NCBI RefSeq assembly: GCF_904849725.1
Contig: NC_058523.1
Location: 169,056,689 to 169,120,688 of the forward strand
DNA length: 64,000 bases
Direction of reading: 5' to 3'
Source: Hordeum vulgare subsp. vulgare
Lineage: Eukaryota > Streptophyta > Magnoliopsida > Poales > Poaceae
Shown here: in pieces, positions 22,418 through 35,504 of the stretch
Numbering within the stretch: position 1 is the first letter of the stretch
How the letters are laid out: each line of letters starts with the position of its first letter
Notes under the pieces: generated by a model
What the model saw: only the letters and a program-made list of their open reading frames with translations
The model's database searches: none
Told to the model about the DNA's origin: nothing
Position numbers and translations under genes: made by a program

Positions 22418-24231
22418 TATTGGGTAACGTTGCATGGGAAACAAAAACATTCCTACGCACACGAAGACCAATCATGGTGATGTTCATCTACGAGAGGGAG
22501 ATCGGATCCACATACCCTTCTAGATCGCTAAGCAGAAGCGTTATTAAACGCGGCTGATGTAGTGGTACGTCTTCATGATCCGTCCCACGAACCAGCCCAC
22601 GATCCGTCCCACGAACCGTTTCGCGATCCGTCCCACGATTCGTTCCGATCAAGTGCCGAACGGACGGCACCTCCGCGTCCCGCACATGTACAACTCGATG
22701 ACGATCTCCGCCTTCTTGATCTAGCAAGAGAGACAGGGAAGTAAATGACTTCTCCGGCAGCGTGACGGCGCGCCGGTGATGGTGTTGATCTATTCCTGCA
22801 GGGCTCCGCCCGAGCTTCGCAGAAAACCGATTTAGAGGAAGAACTACAAACTAGAGGAGAGGGCAACACGTGGCAAAGTTGTGTCTCAAAAGCCCTAAAC
22901 CTCTAGTATATATAGGAGGAGGGGGGAGGCAGCCTTGGCGCGCCAAGGAAGGCCTCCTTGGGTCGTCCGAAGTGGGGAAGGGAGGAGTCCTCCTCCAATC
23001 CCACTTGGATTAGGACTCCTTCCTTATGTTCCCACCTCTTTTGGATTTTCCACTTTTTCCTCATGGGCTTTACTTGGATGATTTTTACAGCCCATTATAC
23101 CTTATTGCACATACAATAAACCCACGTGGACCCCTTGGGGCGTGGTGGGCCCACCCAGTGGGCCCCCGGAACCCATTCGTCACTCCCGGTACACTGTGTG
23201 CAATGCCCGAAAACCTTCTGGAATCCAAACACCAACTTCCTATATATCAATCTTCGTTACGGGACCATTCTGGAACTCCTCGTGATGTCCAGGATCTCAT
23301 CCGGGACTCCGAACAAAACTTCGGTCACCAACACATATAACTCAACCATACCAAAATGTCACCGAACCTTAAGTGTGCAGACCCTGCGAGTTCGAGAACT
23401 ACGCAGACATGACCTGACACACTCTCTAGTCAATAACCAACAGCGGTACCTGGATGTCCATATTGGTTCCTACATATTCTACGAAGATCTCTATCGATTG
23501 AACCTCTATGTCAAGGATTCATATAATCCTGTATACTATTGCCTTTGTCCTTCGATATGTTACTTGCCTGAGATTCGATACTCGGTATCTCTATACCTAG
23601 TTCAATCTCGTTACCTGTAAGTGTCTTTACTCGTTACGTAATACAAGATCCCGTAACTAGCTCGTTAGTCACATTGCTTGCAATGCTTTTTGTGATGTTG
23701 TATTTCCGAGTGGGCCCCGAGATACGTCTCCGTCACACGGAGTGACAAATCCCAGTCTTGATCCATGCCAACCCAACAGACACCTTTGGAGATACGTGTA
23801 GAGCACCTTTACAGTCACCTAGTTATGTTGCGATGTTTGATAACCCACAAGGTATTCCTCCGGTGTCCGGGAGTTGCATGATCTCATGGTCATAGGAATA
23901 GATACATTGACATGCAGAATACAGTAGCAATAAACTGACAAGATCATATACTACGTTTATAGTTTGGGTCTTGTCCATCATATCATTCTCCCAAAGATGT
24001 GATCCCGTTATCAAGTGACAACACTTGCCTATGGCCAGGAAAACATGACCATCTTTGATCAACGAACTAGTCAACTAGAGGCTCACTAGGGACAGTGTGG
24101 TGTCTATGTATCCACACATGTATTTGAGTATCCAATCAATACAATTCTAGCATGGATAATAAACGATTATTATGAAGAAGGAAATATAATAATAACTAAT
24201 TTATTATTGCCTCTAGGGCTTATTTCCAACA
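22418..24231 (-). repeat. 3' LTR of element A
   Basis: 1,814-bp LTR. The plus-strand left end is TATTGGGTAACG (TG changed to TA) and the right end is TTTCCAACA. A minus-strand TATA box (CCTATATATACTAGAGG) is at 22900-22916, followed by the leader with CAAACCTCT-type motifs seen in this group. Confidence 0.9.
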
Positions 24232-24246
24232 GTCTCCCACTTACAC
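24232..24246 (-). other. Polypurine tract of element A
   Basis: Minus-strand AGTGTAAGTGGGAGAC directly precedes the 3' LTR; the same sequence with one change is present in element B at 36329-36343. Confidence 0.75.
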
Positions 24247-25723
24247 TAGAGTCAATAATCCAGTTCACATCACTATGTGATGGTAATCAATCTAACACCC
24301 ATACAGTTCTGGGGTTCAATCATATCTTGCTTGTGAGAGAGGTTTTAGTCAACGGTTCTGAACCTTTCAGATCCGTGTGTGCTTTACAAATCTTTATGTC
24401 ATCTTATAGATGCTTCTACTACGTGCTATTCGGAAATATTCCAAATATCTACTCTACTACACGAATCCGTTTTACTACTCAGAGTTATTCGAATTAGTGC
24501 CAAAGCTTGCATCGACGTAAGCCTTTACGACGAACTCTTTAACCACCTCCATAATCGAGAAAAATTCCTTAGTCCATTAGTTATTAAGGATAACTTTGAC
24601 CGTTGTTCAGTGACTTAATCCTGGATCACTCTTTGTGCCCCTTGATAGACTCATGGCAAGGCACACATCAGGTGCGGTACAAAGCATGGCATACTGTAGA
24701 GCCTACGGATAAAACATAGGGGATGACCTTCATCCTTTCTATTTATTATGTTGTGGTCGGGTTTTGAGTCTTACTCAAATTCACACTTCACAACACAACC
24801 AAGAACTCCTTCTTTGCTAATTTATTTTGAACTCCTTCAAAAACTTGTCAAGGCATGAATTTCATTGAAAGTTCTGTTAAGCGTTTTGATCTATCTCTAT
24901 AGATCTTGATGTTCAATGTTCAAGTAGCTCTATCCAGGTTTTCCTTTGAAAAACTCCTTTCAAACAACCCTTTATGCTTTACAGAATTCTACATTACTTC
25001 CGATCAACAATATGTCAACCACATATACTTATCAGAAATTCTATACTGCTCCCACTCACTTCTTTGTAAATACAAGTTTCTCATAAACCTTGTATAAACC
25101 CAAAAGCTTTGATCATCTCATCAAAGTGTATATTCCAACTCCGAGATGCTTGCACCAGTCCATAGAAGAATCGCTCGAGCTTGCATACTTGTTAGCCTCC
25201 TTAGGATTGACAAAACTTTTTGGTTGTATCACATACAACCTTTACTCAAGGAAACCATAGAGGAAACAATGTTTTGACATCCTATGTGCAATATTTCATA
25301 AATAATGCAGCAACTGCTAACATAATTTCAACAGACTTTTAGCATCGCTACGAGTGAGAAAGTCTCATTATAGTCAACTCTTTGAACTTGTCAGAAATAT
25401 CTTTGCGATAATTCGAGCTTTTCTTAATGGTGACTTCTCACCATCATCGTTTGTCTTCCTTTTAAAGATCCATCTTTACTTAATAGCCTTACGACCATCA
25501 AGTAGTTCTTCCAAAGTCTACAATTTGTTTTCATACATGGATCCTCTCTCGGATTTCATGGCTTCCAGCCATTTGTCGGAATCCGGGCCCACCATCGCTT
25601 CTCCATAGCTCGTAGGTTCATTGTTGTTCAATAACATGACCTCCAAGACAGGTTTACCGTACCACTCTATAGTAGTATGCGACCTTGTCGACCTACGAGG
25701 TTTGTAGTAACTTGATCCGAAGT
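24247..25723 (-). pseudogene. Element A, decayed RT and RNase H region
   Basis: Minus-strand coding remnant. At 25560-25640 the RT start reads 'GPDSDKWLEAMKSE' preceded by a 'NNNEPTSY' block, as in Copia RT. Toward 24247 only short, interrupted frames remain; stops and indels are frequent and the YVDD active site could not be found with confidence. The region matches the corresponding part of element B (36344-37830) base by base over long stretches, so both descend from a similarly decayed or rapidly mutated source. Confidence 0.7.
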
Positions 25724-26460
25724 TTAATGATCACCATCATCAGGTTCCACTTCAATTGGTGTAGTCGCCACAGGAACAACTTCATGCGCCCTGCTGCACA
25801 CTGGTTGAAGTGACGGTTCAATAAGCTCATCAAGTTCCACCACCCTCCCACTCAATTCTTTCGAGAGAAACCTTTCCTCGAGAAAGGACCTGTTTCTAGA
25901 AACAAACACTTTGCTTCCGGATCTGGGATAGGAGATGTGCCCAACTGTTTTGGATAACCTATAAAGATGCATTCGTCCGCTTTGGGTTCGAGCTTATCAT
26001 ACTGAAACTTTTCAAATAAGCGTCGTAGCCCCAAACTTTCAAGAAACGACAGCTTAGGTTTCTCCAAACCGTAGTTCATACTGTGTCATCTCAACGGAAA
26101 TACGTAGTGCCCAATTTAAACTGAATGCGGTTGTCTCTAATGCATAACCCATAAACGATTGTGGTAATTCGATAAGAGACATCATAGTATGCACCATATC
26201 AAATAGGGAGTGGCTATGACGTTTGGACGCACCATCACACTATGGTGTTTTAGGCCGCATGAATTGCGAAACAATTTCCACATTGTCTTAACTATGTACC
26301 AAAACTCACAACTCAGATATTCATCTCTGTGATCATATCGTAGACAGTCTATCCTCTTGTCACGACGATCTTCACTCTGAAATAGATTTGAACTTTTCAA
26401 TATTTCAGACTTGTGATTCATCAAGTAAATACTCCTATATCTGCTCAAATTGTTAGTGAA
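25724..26460 (-). pseudogene. Element A, integrase C-terminal remnant
   Basis: Minus strand. 'KLEPKADECIFIGYP' and 'FQYDKLEPK' (25950-26030) and a 'SGRVVELDE' block (25810-25850) are conserved in the integrase C-terminal region of BARE1/Angela-type Copia. Upstream to 26460 the core is present only as short frames with stops. No complete DDE triad seen. Confidence 0.8.
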
Positions 26461-27540
26461 TTAAGAACATAAATGTATCCACTGCATGCCTCAGCAATCA
26501 TTGGACTGCACACATCAAAAATGCATTACTTCCAACAAGTTATTTTCTTGTTCCATCTCACTGAAAACAAGGCCTTTAGTCATCTTGCCCATATGGTATG
26601 ATTGGTATGATTTGCATGTCTCAAGTGATTTAAAATCAAGTGAGTCCAAACGATCCATCTGTATGGAGTTTCTTCATGTGTTAATACCAATAGGTATGGT
26701 TTGCATGTTTCAAACGTTTCAAAAATGAGTGAGTACAAAGATCCATCACTATGGAGCTTCTTCATGCATTTTATACCGACATGACTCAAGCGGCAGTGCC
26801 ACAAGTAAGTGGTACTATCATTACTACTTTGTATCTTTTGGCATCAATATTATGAACATGTGTATCACTTCGATCAAGATTCAATAAACCATTGAAGGTA
26901 ATTATTCAAGCAAATAGAATAACCATTATTCTCTTTAAATGAATAATGGTATTGCAATAAACACGATCCAATCATGTTCATTCTCAACGCAAACACCAAA
27001 TGGCAATTATTTAAGTTTAACACCAATCCCGATGTTAGAGGGAGCGTGCGATGCTTGATCACATCAACATTAGAATTACTTCCAACACACACCGTCACCT
27101 CACCCTTGCTAGTATCCTTTCAATCCGTAGCCAGAACTTCGAGTTACTAACACTTAGCAACTGAACCGGTATCTAATACCCTGGCACTACTAGGAATACT
27201 AGTAAGGTACACATCAATATTAGGTATATCCAATATACTTTTAGTCGACTTTGCCAACCTTCTCATCTACCAAGTATCTAGGGTAGTTCTGCCTCAGTTA
27301 CCGTTCCCCTCATAACAGAAGCACTTAGTCTCGGGTTTGGGTTCAACCTTGGGTTTCTTCATTTAGAGCAGCAACTGGTTTGTCGTTTCATGAAGCATCC
27401 CTTCTAGCCCTTGCCCTTCTTGAAACTAGTGGTTTTACTAACCATCAGCAATTAACGCTCCTACTTTATTTCTACTTTCGCAGTGTCAAACATTGCGAAT
27501 CGCTCAAGGATCATCATATCTATCCTTGATATGTTATAGT
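26461..27540 (-). pseudogene. Element A, decayed protease/zinc-knuckle to integrase region
   Basis: Position between gag and integrase remnants implies nucleocapsid, protease and integrase N-terminus. 'MWHCRLSHVGIKCMKKL' (26750-26804, minus) is the pre-integrase zinc-binding motif. The rest is broken into short frames; I cannot locate the protease active site. Confidence 0.65.
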
Positions 27541-27543
27541 TCA

Positions 27544-27973
27544 TCACGAAGCTCTAGCGGCTTGGTGGCAATGACTTTGGAGAACCATTACTATCTCATC
27601 TGGAAGATTAACTCCCACTTGATTCAAGCGACTGTTGGACTCACACAATCTGAGCACATGCTCAACGATTAAGCTTTTCTCCTTTACTTTGTAGACAAAG
27701 AATCTTGTCGGAGGTCTCATACCTCTCAACAAGGGCATGAGCATGAAATCCCAGTTTCATCTCTTAGAACATCTCTTATATTCCATGACGTTCAAAGCGT
27801 CTTCGGCGCCTTGCTTCTAAGTCGTTAACTATTATGCACAGAACTATCACGTAGTCATCAAAAATGTGTATGTCAGATGTTGGCAACGTCCACAGACGAC
27901 GCTCAAGGTGCAACACACCGAGTGGTGCATTAAGGACATAAGCCTTCTGCTTAGCAATGAGGACAATCCTCAA
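27544..27973 (-). pseudogene. Element A, gag remnant
   Basis: Minus-strand frames at 27544-27744 and 27776-27973. 'VEHVLRL..S.SRLNQVGVNLPDE' has the pattern of the central Copia gag helices (EHV..M......L...G..LPDE). No start codon region or intact frame is seen. Confidence 0.6.
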
Positions 27974-29281
27974 TTTACAGACTCAGTTCGCAAAGTTGCT
28001 ACTATCATCTTTCAACTAAATTTTCTCTAGGAACATATAAAAATAGTATAGCTACAACATAATCCGCAAAGACCTTTTGACTATATTCATGATAATTAGT
28101 TCAATTAATCATATTACTTAAGAACTCCCACTCAAAATATACATCCCTCTAGTCATTTGATTGGCGCATGATCCAAATCCACTAACTCAAATCCGATCAT
28201 CACGTGATTTGAGCATAGTTTTAGTGGTGAACATCTCCATGTTGACCATATCAACTATATGATTCATGCTCGACCTTTCGATCTCTTGTGTTCCGAGGCC
28301 ATGTCTCTATATGCTAGGATCGTCAAGTTTAACCCGAGTGTTCCGCGTGTGCAACTGTTTTGCACCTGTTTTATGTGAACGTTGAGTCTATCACACCCGA
28401 TCATCACGTGGTGTCTCAAAACGACGAACAATCGCAACGGTCCACAGTCGGGGAGAACACAATTTTATCTTGAAATTTTAGTGAGGGATCAACTCATAGT
28501 GCTACCGTCGTTCTAAGCAAGATAAGGTGCATAAAAGGAATAACATCACATGCAATTCATAACTGACATGTTATGGCCATGATCTTGTGCTCTTGATCTC
28601 CATCACCAAAGCACCGGCATGATCTTCATCGTCACCGGTGCCAGACCATGATCTCCATCATCGTGCCACCATCAAGGTTGTCGTGCTATATATGCTATCA
28701 CTACTAAAGCTAGGACCTAGCAATATAGTAAATGCATCTGCAAGCACAAACGTTAGTTTAAAGACAACCCTATGCTTCCTGCCGGTTGCCGTAGCATCGA
28801 CGTGCTAGTCGATATTTAACTATTACAACATGATCATCTCATACATCCAATATATCACACCATGTCTTTGGCCATATCATATCACATGCATACCCTGCAA
28901 AAACAAGTTAGACGTCCTCTAATTTGTTGTTGCATGTTTTACGTGGCTGCTATGGGTATCTAGTATGATCGCATCTTACTTACGCACAACCACAACGATG
29001 ATGTGCAAATTGCTATTTAACCTCTCTCCAAGGACCGCCTCGGTTAAGACCAATTAAACTAAAGTCGAAGAAACAGGCACCCGCCAGTCATCTTTATGCA
29101 ACAAGTTGCATGTTAGTCGATGAAACCGGTCTCTCGTAAGCGTACGAGTAAGGTTTGTTCGGGCCATTTCAATCCAACAATACCGCTGAATCGAGAAAAG
29201 ACTAAGGGGAAGCAAATCGAACATCCATGCCCACCAAAACTTTTGTGTTCTACTCGAGATTACATCTACGCATGAACCTAC
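27974..29281 (-). other. Element A 5' leader
   Basis: About 1.3 kb between the gag remnant and the primer site. No convincing ORF. Long leaders are typical for this group. It holds a short repeat of CACCGG/TGATCT-containing triplets at 28590-28680 (ATGATCTCCATCATC-like). Confidence 0.6.
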
Positions 29282-29293
29282 CTCATGATGCCA
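29282..29293 (-). other. Degenerate primer binding site of element A
   Basis: Minus-strand TGGCATCATGAG next to the 5' LTR, a mutated form of the usual TGGTATCAGAGC. Element B has TGGCATCATGAGC at the same place (41351-41363), so the change is shared. Confidence 0.7.
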
Positions 29294-29294
29294 C

Positions 29295-31067
29295 TGTTGG
29301 GGAACGTTACATGGGAAACAAAAAATTTCCTATGCACACGAAGACCTATCATGGTGATGTTCATCTACGAGAGGGAGATCGGATCCACATACCCTTACAG
29401 ATCGCTAAGCGGAAGCGTTATTAAACGCGGTTGATGTAGTGGTATGTCTTCACGATCCGTCCCACGAACCGTCTCGCGATCCGTCCCACGATCCGTTCCG
29501 ATCAAGTGCCGAACGGATGGCACCTCTGCGTCCCGCACAAGTACAGTTCGATGACGATCTCCGCCTTCTTGATCCAGCAAAAGAGATGGATAAGTAGATG
29601 AGTTCTCCGACAGTGTGACGGCGCGCCGGTGATGTTGATGATCTATTCCTGCAGGGCTCTGCCCGAGCTCCGTAGAAAACCGATGTAGAGGAAGAACTAC
29701 GAACTATAGGAGAGGGCAGCACGTGGCAAAGTTGTGTCTCAAAAGCCCTAAACCTCTAGTATATATAGCAGGAGGGGGAGGAAGCCTTCGCATGCCAAGG
29801 AAGGCCTCCCTGGGTCGGCCGAAGTGGGGAAGGGAGGAGTCCTCCTCCAATCCCACTTGGATTAGGACTCCTTCCTTATTTTCCCACCTCTTTTGGATTT
29901 TCCACTTTTTCCTCATGGGCTTTCCTTGGATGACTTTGTCAGCCCATTATACCTTATTGCACATCCATTAAACCCATGTGGACCCCTTGGGGCGTGCTGG
30001 ACCCACCCAGTGGGCCCCCGGAACCTATTCGTCACTCCCGGTACACTGCCGACAATGTCTGAAAACCTTGCGGAATCCAAACACCAACTTCCTATATATC
30101 AATTTCGTTTCTTGACCGTTCCGGAACTCCTCGTGACATCCAGGATCTCATCCGGGACTCCGAACAAAACTTCGGTCACCAACACATATAACTCAACTAT
30201 ACCGAAACGTCACTGAACCTTAAGTGTGCAGACCCTGCGGGTTCGAGAACTATGCACACATGACCTGAGACATTCTTTGGTCAATAACCAACAGCAGGAC
30301 CTAGATGTCCATATTGGTTTCTACATATTCTATGAAGATCTCTATCGATTGAACCTCTATGTCAAGGATTCATATAATCCTGTATACTATTCCCTTTGTC
30401 CTTCGGTATGTTACTTGCGCGAGATTCGATCGTCGATATATCTATACCTAGTTCAGTCTCATTACCGACAAGTTTCTTTACTTGTTCCGTAATACAAGAT
30501 CCCGTAACTAACTCCTTAGTCACATTGCTTGCAAGTCTTGTTGTGATGATGTATTACCGAGTGGGCCCCGAGATACCTCTCTGTCACATGGAGTGACAAA
30601 TCCCCGTCTTGATCCATGCCAACTCAACAGACACCTTTGGAGATACCTGTAGAGCACCTTTATAGTCACCGAGTTACGTTGCAACGTTTGATAACCCACA
30701 AGGTATACCTCCAGTGTCTGGGAGTTGCATGATCTCATGGTCATAAGAACAGGTACATTGACATGCAGAAAACATTAGCAATAAACTGACACGATCATAT
30801 ACTACGTTTATTGTTTGGGCCTGGTCCATCAAATCATTCTCCCAATGATGTGATCCCGTTATCAAGTAACAACACTTGCCTATGGTCAGGAAACCTTGAC
30901 CATCTTTGATCAACGAACTAGTCAACTAGAGGCTCACTAGGGAAAGTGTGTTGTCTATGTATCAACACATGTATTTGAGTTTCCAATCAATACAATTCTA
31001 GTATGGATAATAAACAATTATTAAGAACAAGGAAATATAATAATAACTAATTTATTATTGCCTCTAG
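29295..31067 (-). repeat. 5' LTR of element A, truncated
   Basis: 1,773-bp copy of the LTR at 22418-24231, from TGTTGGGGAACG to GCCTCTAG. The last about 17 bp (GGCATATTTCCAACA-like) are missing and replaced at 31068 by an internal LTR position of element B. Confidence 0.9.
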
Positions 31068-31486
31068 TCCTTCTCCAATCCCACTTGGATTAGGACTCCT
31101 TCCTAATTTTCCCACCTCTTTTGGATTTTCCACTTTTTCCTCATAGGCTTTCCTTGGATGACTTTGTCAGCCCATTATACATTATTGTGCATCCAATAAA
31201 CCCACGTGGACCCCTTGGGGCGTGGTGGGCCCACCCAGTGGGCCCCCGGAAGCCCATTCGTCACTCCCGGTACACTCTCGTCAATGCCCGAAAACTTTCC
31301 GGAATCCAATCACCAACTTACTATATATCAATCTTCGTTTCCGGACCAATCCGGAAACCCTTGTGACGTGTGTGATCTCATCCGGGACTCCGAACAACCT
31401 TCTGTCACCAACACATATAACTCAACTAAACTAAAACGTCACGGAACCTTAAGTGTGCAGACCTGCGGGTTCGAGAACTATGTAGA
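31068..31486 (-). repeat. 3' LTR of element B, first piece
   Basis: Begins inside the LTR at TCCTTCTCCAATCC, matching 41910 onward of the intact LTR, and runs to the GTAGA where the next solo LTR is inserted. Confidence 0.9.
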
Positions 31487-34400
31487 TGTCACGTCCCTGA
31501 AACCTTAATCAAGTTAGCATTGTGCTCATATCTTATTTGCATTGCATCTAGGAAATTTTCAACAAGAACAAAGTAAGTGGTGAAGGAAAACTTAAAAACC
31601 CTAGCCACCTCTCAAATTCAAAGGAATTATAAACTTATTCAAATCAATGAACCCAAAATGGCCTCAAGAAAAGTTCAACTTTTCTGATAATTCTTGAAAA
31701 CAAATAAGCAATGAAGAAAACCATTTTCTTAATACTTTTGGCATTTTAAATAAATGCAAAAGACTACTGGTTTCAAGTTTTAAATTTGAATTCAAAAATT
31801 TATAGTTTCCAAAAATGCTGAAAACTTTATGGGTGATTGGAAATATTCCAACTAACACCCCACCATTTTTCAAACTATTTATAGTTTGATTGTGAAGCCA
31901 AAATAAATGGAAAGCAATCTCAATAAATAAAACAGAAACAAAATAGAAAGAAAAAGTGAGGAAAACTTACCTGTCGCGCTGAGGAGGCCCAGCCCAACAG
32001 GGGCAGGGTCGTCGTCTTCCTTTGCCTCCTGGCAGAGGAGAGATCGACCACGGCGGCTCCTCCACCTCCTGCTTCTCCGTGGCGACCTCCGGTGCCCCCC
32101 CAGGATAGCGCGACAGCGGGGTTATCCTCCCCGAGCGCGTCTCTATCCGTTCCGGTGCTCCAGTTCCCCCTCCTCTCGAGTTCTATCCTCCCTCCTCCTG
32201 TCGCCATTGCCAAGAGCTCAAGCTCGAGCTGTCGTGCCCCTAGCCACAGGACCTTCCTCCCGAGTAGTCTAGTAGCTCCGCCTCGACGAGCTGGTTCTCC
32301 CTGCAAACCTCGAAGCCTCCCCGAGCCCTGCAACGCCCCAAACGCCATCGTCTTCAACCTTCGGCCGCTGGCAAATCGACGGTGGATCGCCGGCTACAGC
32401 CCCTCCCCGAGCAGTCTGAGCCTAGCTTCACCTCCACCTTGAGCATGCGATCATTTCCCCTCTTCTTCCCCTCGGATTTGTGCCCCCTACTCACTGGACC
32501 AACGAACCCGAGCTCCGGCAGCCGCCTCGGCTCGTCGCCGGCTTGCTCCGCCCACCCATAGCCCTCCCTGAGGCCAGTGCTGGATGAGGCCGAGCCTGGG
32601 GATCATCCCAGTGCTCTCGGCAACCGTTTCCGAGCACCACAACACGAGTTAGCGCGTCTCCGGCGAAGTTCCGCCGCGGATCTGGTCGCCGCCGGTCAGA
32701 CTCCGGCGGGGGACGACGTGGTCGGCCTAACCCGGTGTTTTAGCGCTAAGCAGCCACTGATAGTGAGCCCCAGGCCAAGTCAAACCCACTTAAGGGCTCG
32801 TGAGCGCGGGATTATCTCCTGAGACGCTGACCAGTGGGTCCCCCTGTCAGGTTTGACCTGATCAGGTCAGTTGACCTGCTGACGCCATGATGATGTAGTT
32901 ATGACGCAATAAGTGAATTTCTGATTTAAAAGAATTCCAGAAAAATGCCAAAACTTCTAAAAATCATAGAAATTAATCTGTAACTCCAATGAAAATAATT
33001 TATATATGAAAAAGTATCAAAAAATCCAAGGAATCTGAATATGTCATTTTCAAACATGTTTGAAAATGTTACTCGACCCAAACATATAGAATAATGAATA
33101 AGTTAACTTTTATAAATACTTTGGAGATGGAATTTGGAAATCATTTGAATTCCAATTCAAATGATATGATCAAACATTGTCCAAATCACAAACCAGCAAC
33201 TTAACATGTCTTTTCCATGCATGTTAAAAACAAGTTGATCCGAGCATCAGGTCGAATCAATTAAAATGGTATTCGAGAATACCTCGTTTGAAGTAATATT
33301 TGAATTTGATTCAAATCAACTTCAAACCTAATAAATGTTAACTACAATAGTATACCACCTTGCATCCTCATGCCATGCTCATGCATCATCTTGTTGCATA
33401 TGTTTGTTATTGATTGTTTTCATTCCTTTCGGTAGGCTCCGCTCCCCCGGATTCCACTGAATATCCGACTGACGGATATTGTCCCTCCTCTGAGAAACAA
33501 GGCAAGCACCCATTTTGATCATCCCGATAAATCCCATGTTCTCGCTCCTGCACTTACTTATTGCATTAGGATCAAATGCTTCAAATGCTTTTGCCACGTT
33601 AGTTGAACCCACTTCCTTTGCATGACATGTCCTTGTGACAGTAAATAGCTGAACCTTGCAACCTAGCATACCTGGTAGTTGCTTGAGCCATGATGTGCCT
33701 TATCCTGCTATGAAATGCTATGCTTAGAGTTGTGTATGGTCTGTCATCTGGGAGATGAACAGAATTGTGAGAATGTGTTCAGTAAGTAAAGGTTGTATGT
33801 TGAACCTGATTTGGTAAAGGTAGCGGTGAAAGGCTATGTAGGAGTACATGGAGGGTTATTTCATTGGAAGCATCCTTAGGAACTGAGTTCCGTGTATGTA
33901 ATCCAAGATGAGCTACTACCACATGCTGGGCCCTGAAATACGACCCCGCTCGACTTATTAATCGCTTAGTACTCGGTCTAGGAGTTGCAAGTAGTTTCTG
34001 GTGTTTATAGTCATGCTGGAGGCCGTGCATAGAGCTGACCTGAGAGGTGGGCTGTGATGCGGTAGGCAGTGGCACGGTGTACCAAGTGGCACCCGGATGG
34101 TGGGCTTGGGAACCCTGCGCACATCGTTTGAGGCCGTGGCGGAAACCTCGGCCGGACTTCCGTGTGTGTTACCCTTAGATAAGCGATAAACCTGGACTAG
34201 GTATTAGTGTGGTTAACGGTCGTGGCCGACTCCCTCGTTGGGCTTCCGCTTGAACGTTGCCGAGGTGCATGACGTGCACATGGCGATAAGTGGCGAGAGC
34301 GTGTGTGACGAAGTACACCCCTGCAAGGTTATGATCTATTCGAATAGCCGCGTCCGCGGATATGGACTACTTGGAGACATATGTTGTTCATAGATAACTT

Positions 34401-35504
34401 CAATGGCTACTCATAAAATTGTCAAGATAAGCGTGAGTGTTGTGGACGTCATTTCCGTATGGAGACGGAATGATTCCACGATAGAGTATTTTTGTGGTGT
34501 TAGTGGACTCGTGTGCGAGAAATCAAGTTGTCAAAAATTGTTTTAAAATGCAAGTTGTCTAGTCACGAGTCAAATGCTGGCTTTCCGCATGAAACCCCAC
34601 AATTCCTTATTGATACATTGCATGAGTAGATAGTTATTCTAAAGTCTTGCTGAGTACCTCCGTACTCATGTTTGCTTAATAATTGTTGCAGAGGTTGTTA
34701 ATGACCCTAATGGAGGGTTATTCCTAGACATTGATGACGACGAGTAGCTGGTGTCCCAGCTACAATCTGGCCCTAGGTTGGGTCTGTAGTATAGTCAGGC
34801 CATGTGCCTTCTAGTTTCATCTGTCTATACTCAGACAGTTTAAACACTTCCGCTGGCTTGTAACTGAATGACTGCTATAATGGGTCGTGAGACCCTTACT
34901 GTGTAATATTATGTGTGTGTCTCCTCCGAGCCTTTTAAGTTAAGCTTGTATGTTTATGGTTATGTTGTGATGCCATCGATGTAACTATACATATCGGTAT
35001 GACATGCGTACGTGCGACGTACTTGATATGTATGGGGTTCGATTACCTAGTCGTAGACTTTAGTAGCATTCCTTACAGGGGAAATGCCCCTTTGTGATCC
35101 AACGAGCCATGGTAGCTCGCTACTGCTCCGGACACATTGGTCGACCGGCGTGTGTCCTTCTTAGCTGATGTGTGTGTCCCCTTTAGGGAAATGTCACGCG
35201 ATGTAATGGAGTCCTTGTAGCTTAGTACGACTCGTCTTCATTCGCTGGTGACCGACACCTGCTTTGTTGGGTCATCTATGATTGTCCCTGTGCGGAACTG
35301 CCACTTTGGTTTATGACTAGACATGTCGGTCCGGGTTCTTTGTCATTGGATTGCTAGCGACACAATTGCATACGTGAGTCAAAAGGCGCAAACGGTCCCG
35401 GCTAAGGTAAGGCTGCAGCCGTGGGGTTAACCGTGCGTGAGACCGCAAAGAGATGCGATGTTTTACAGGTTGGATTCCTATGTCTTAGGATCGCGGTCCC
35501 GACA
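31487..35504 (+). mobile_element. Solo LTR, 4.02 kb, inside element B's LTR
   Basis: 4,018-bp insertion beginning TGTCACGTCCC and ending GGTCCCGACA, flanked by the perfect duplication GTAGA (31482-31486 and 35505-35509). No gag-pol or second LTR. The size resembles the very long LTRs of Gypsy or LARD elements; family not assigned. In plus orientation it has an A/T-rich start, a G/C-rich block at 31980-32840 with uninformative ORFs, and near 34680 a string TTGTTGCAGAGG followed by an Asp-rich mini-frame ending GACGACGAGTAG. Orientation is inferred from the TGTCACGTCCC start, which resembles other long Gypsy LTRs. Confidence 0.85.

Larger units (their letters stand above)
22418..31067 (-). mobile_element. 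BARE1/WIS/Angela-like Copia element A
   Basis: An 8.65-kb Copia element on the minus strand with LTRs 22418-24231 and 29295-31067. Its polypurine tract (24232-24246) and degenerate primer site (29282-29293) are at the expected places. LTR sequence (TGTTGGGGAACG near one end, CCTCTAGGGC near the other, shared GGGCCCACCCAGTGGGCC-like block) is characteristic of the BARE1/WIS/Angela group. It is inserted in the Gypsy D RT after TTTAT. Its right LTR lacks the last about 17 bp, where it is fused to element B. Coding remnants of gag, integrase and RT are heavily mutated. Confidence 0.9.

Noticed and set aside
22562..22869. ORFs with Asp-Pro-Ser-His-Glu or Trp-Asp-Gly-Ser repeats
   Set aside because: They lie in the LTR of element A and reflect repeated GATCCGTCCCACGA text; the LTR is noncoding.
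31920..32822. Ser/Pro/Arg-rich ORFs that could be a captured gene
   Set aside because: G/C-rich region of a solo LTR, overlapping frames on both strands, no domain or conserved motif.
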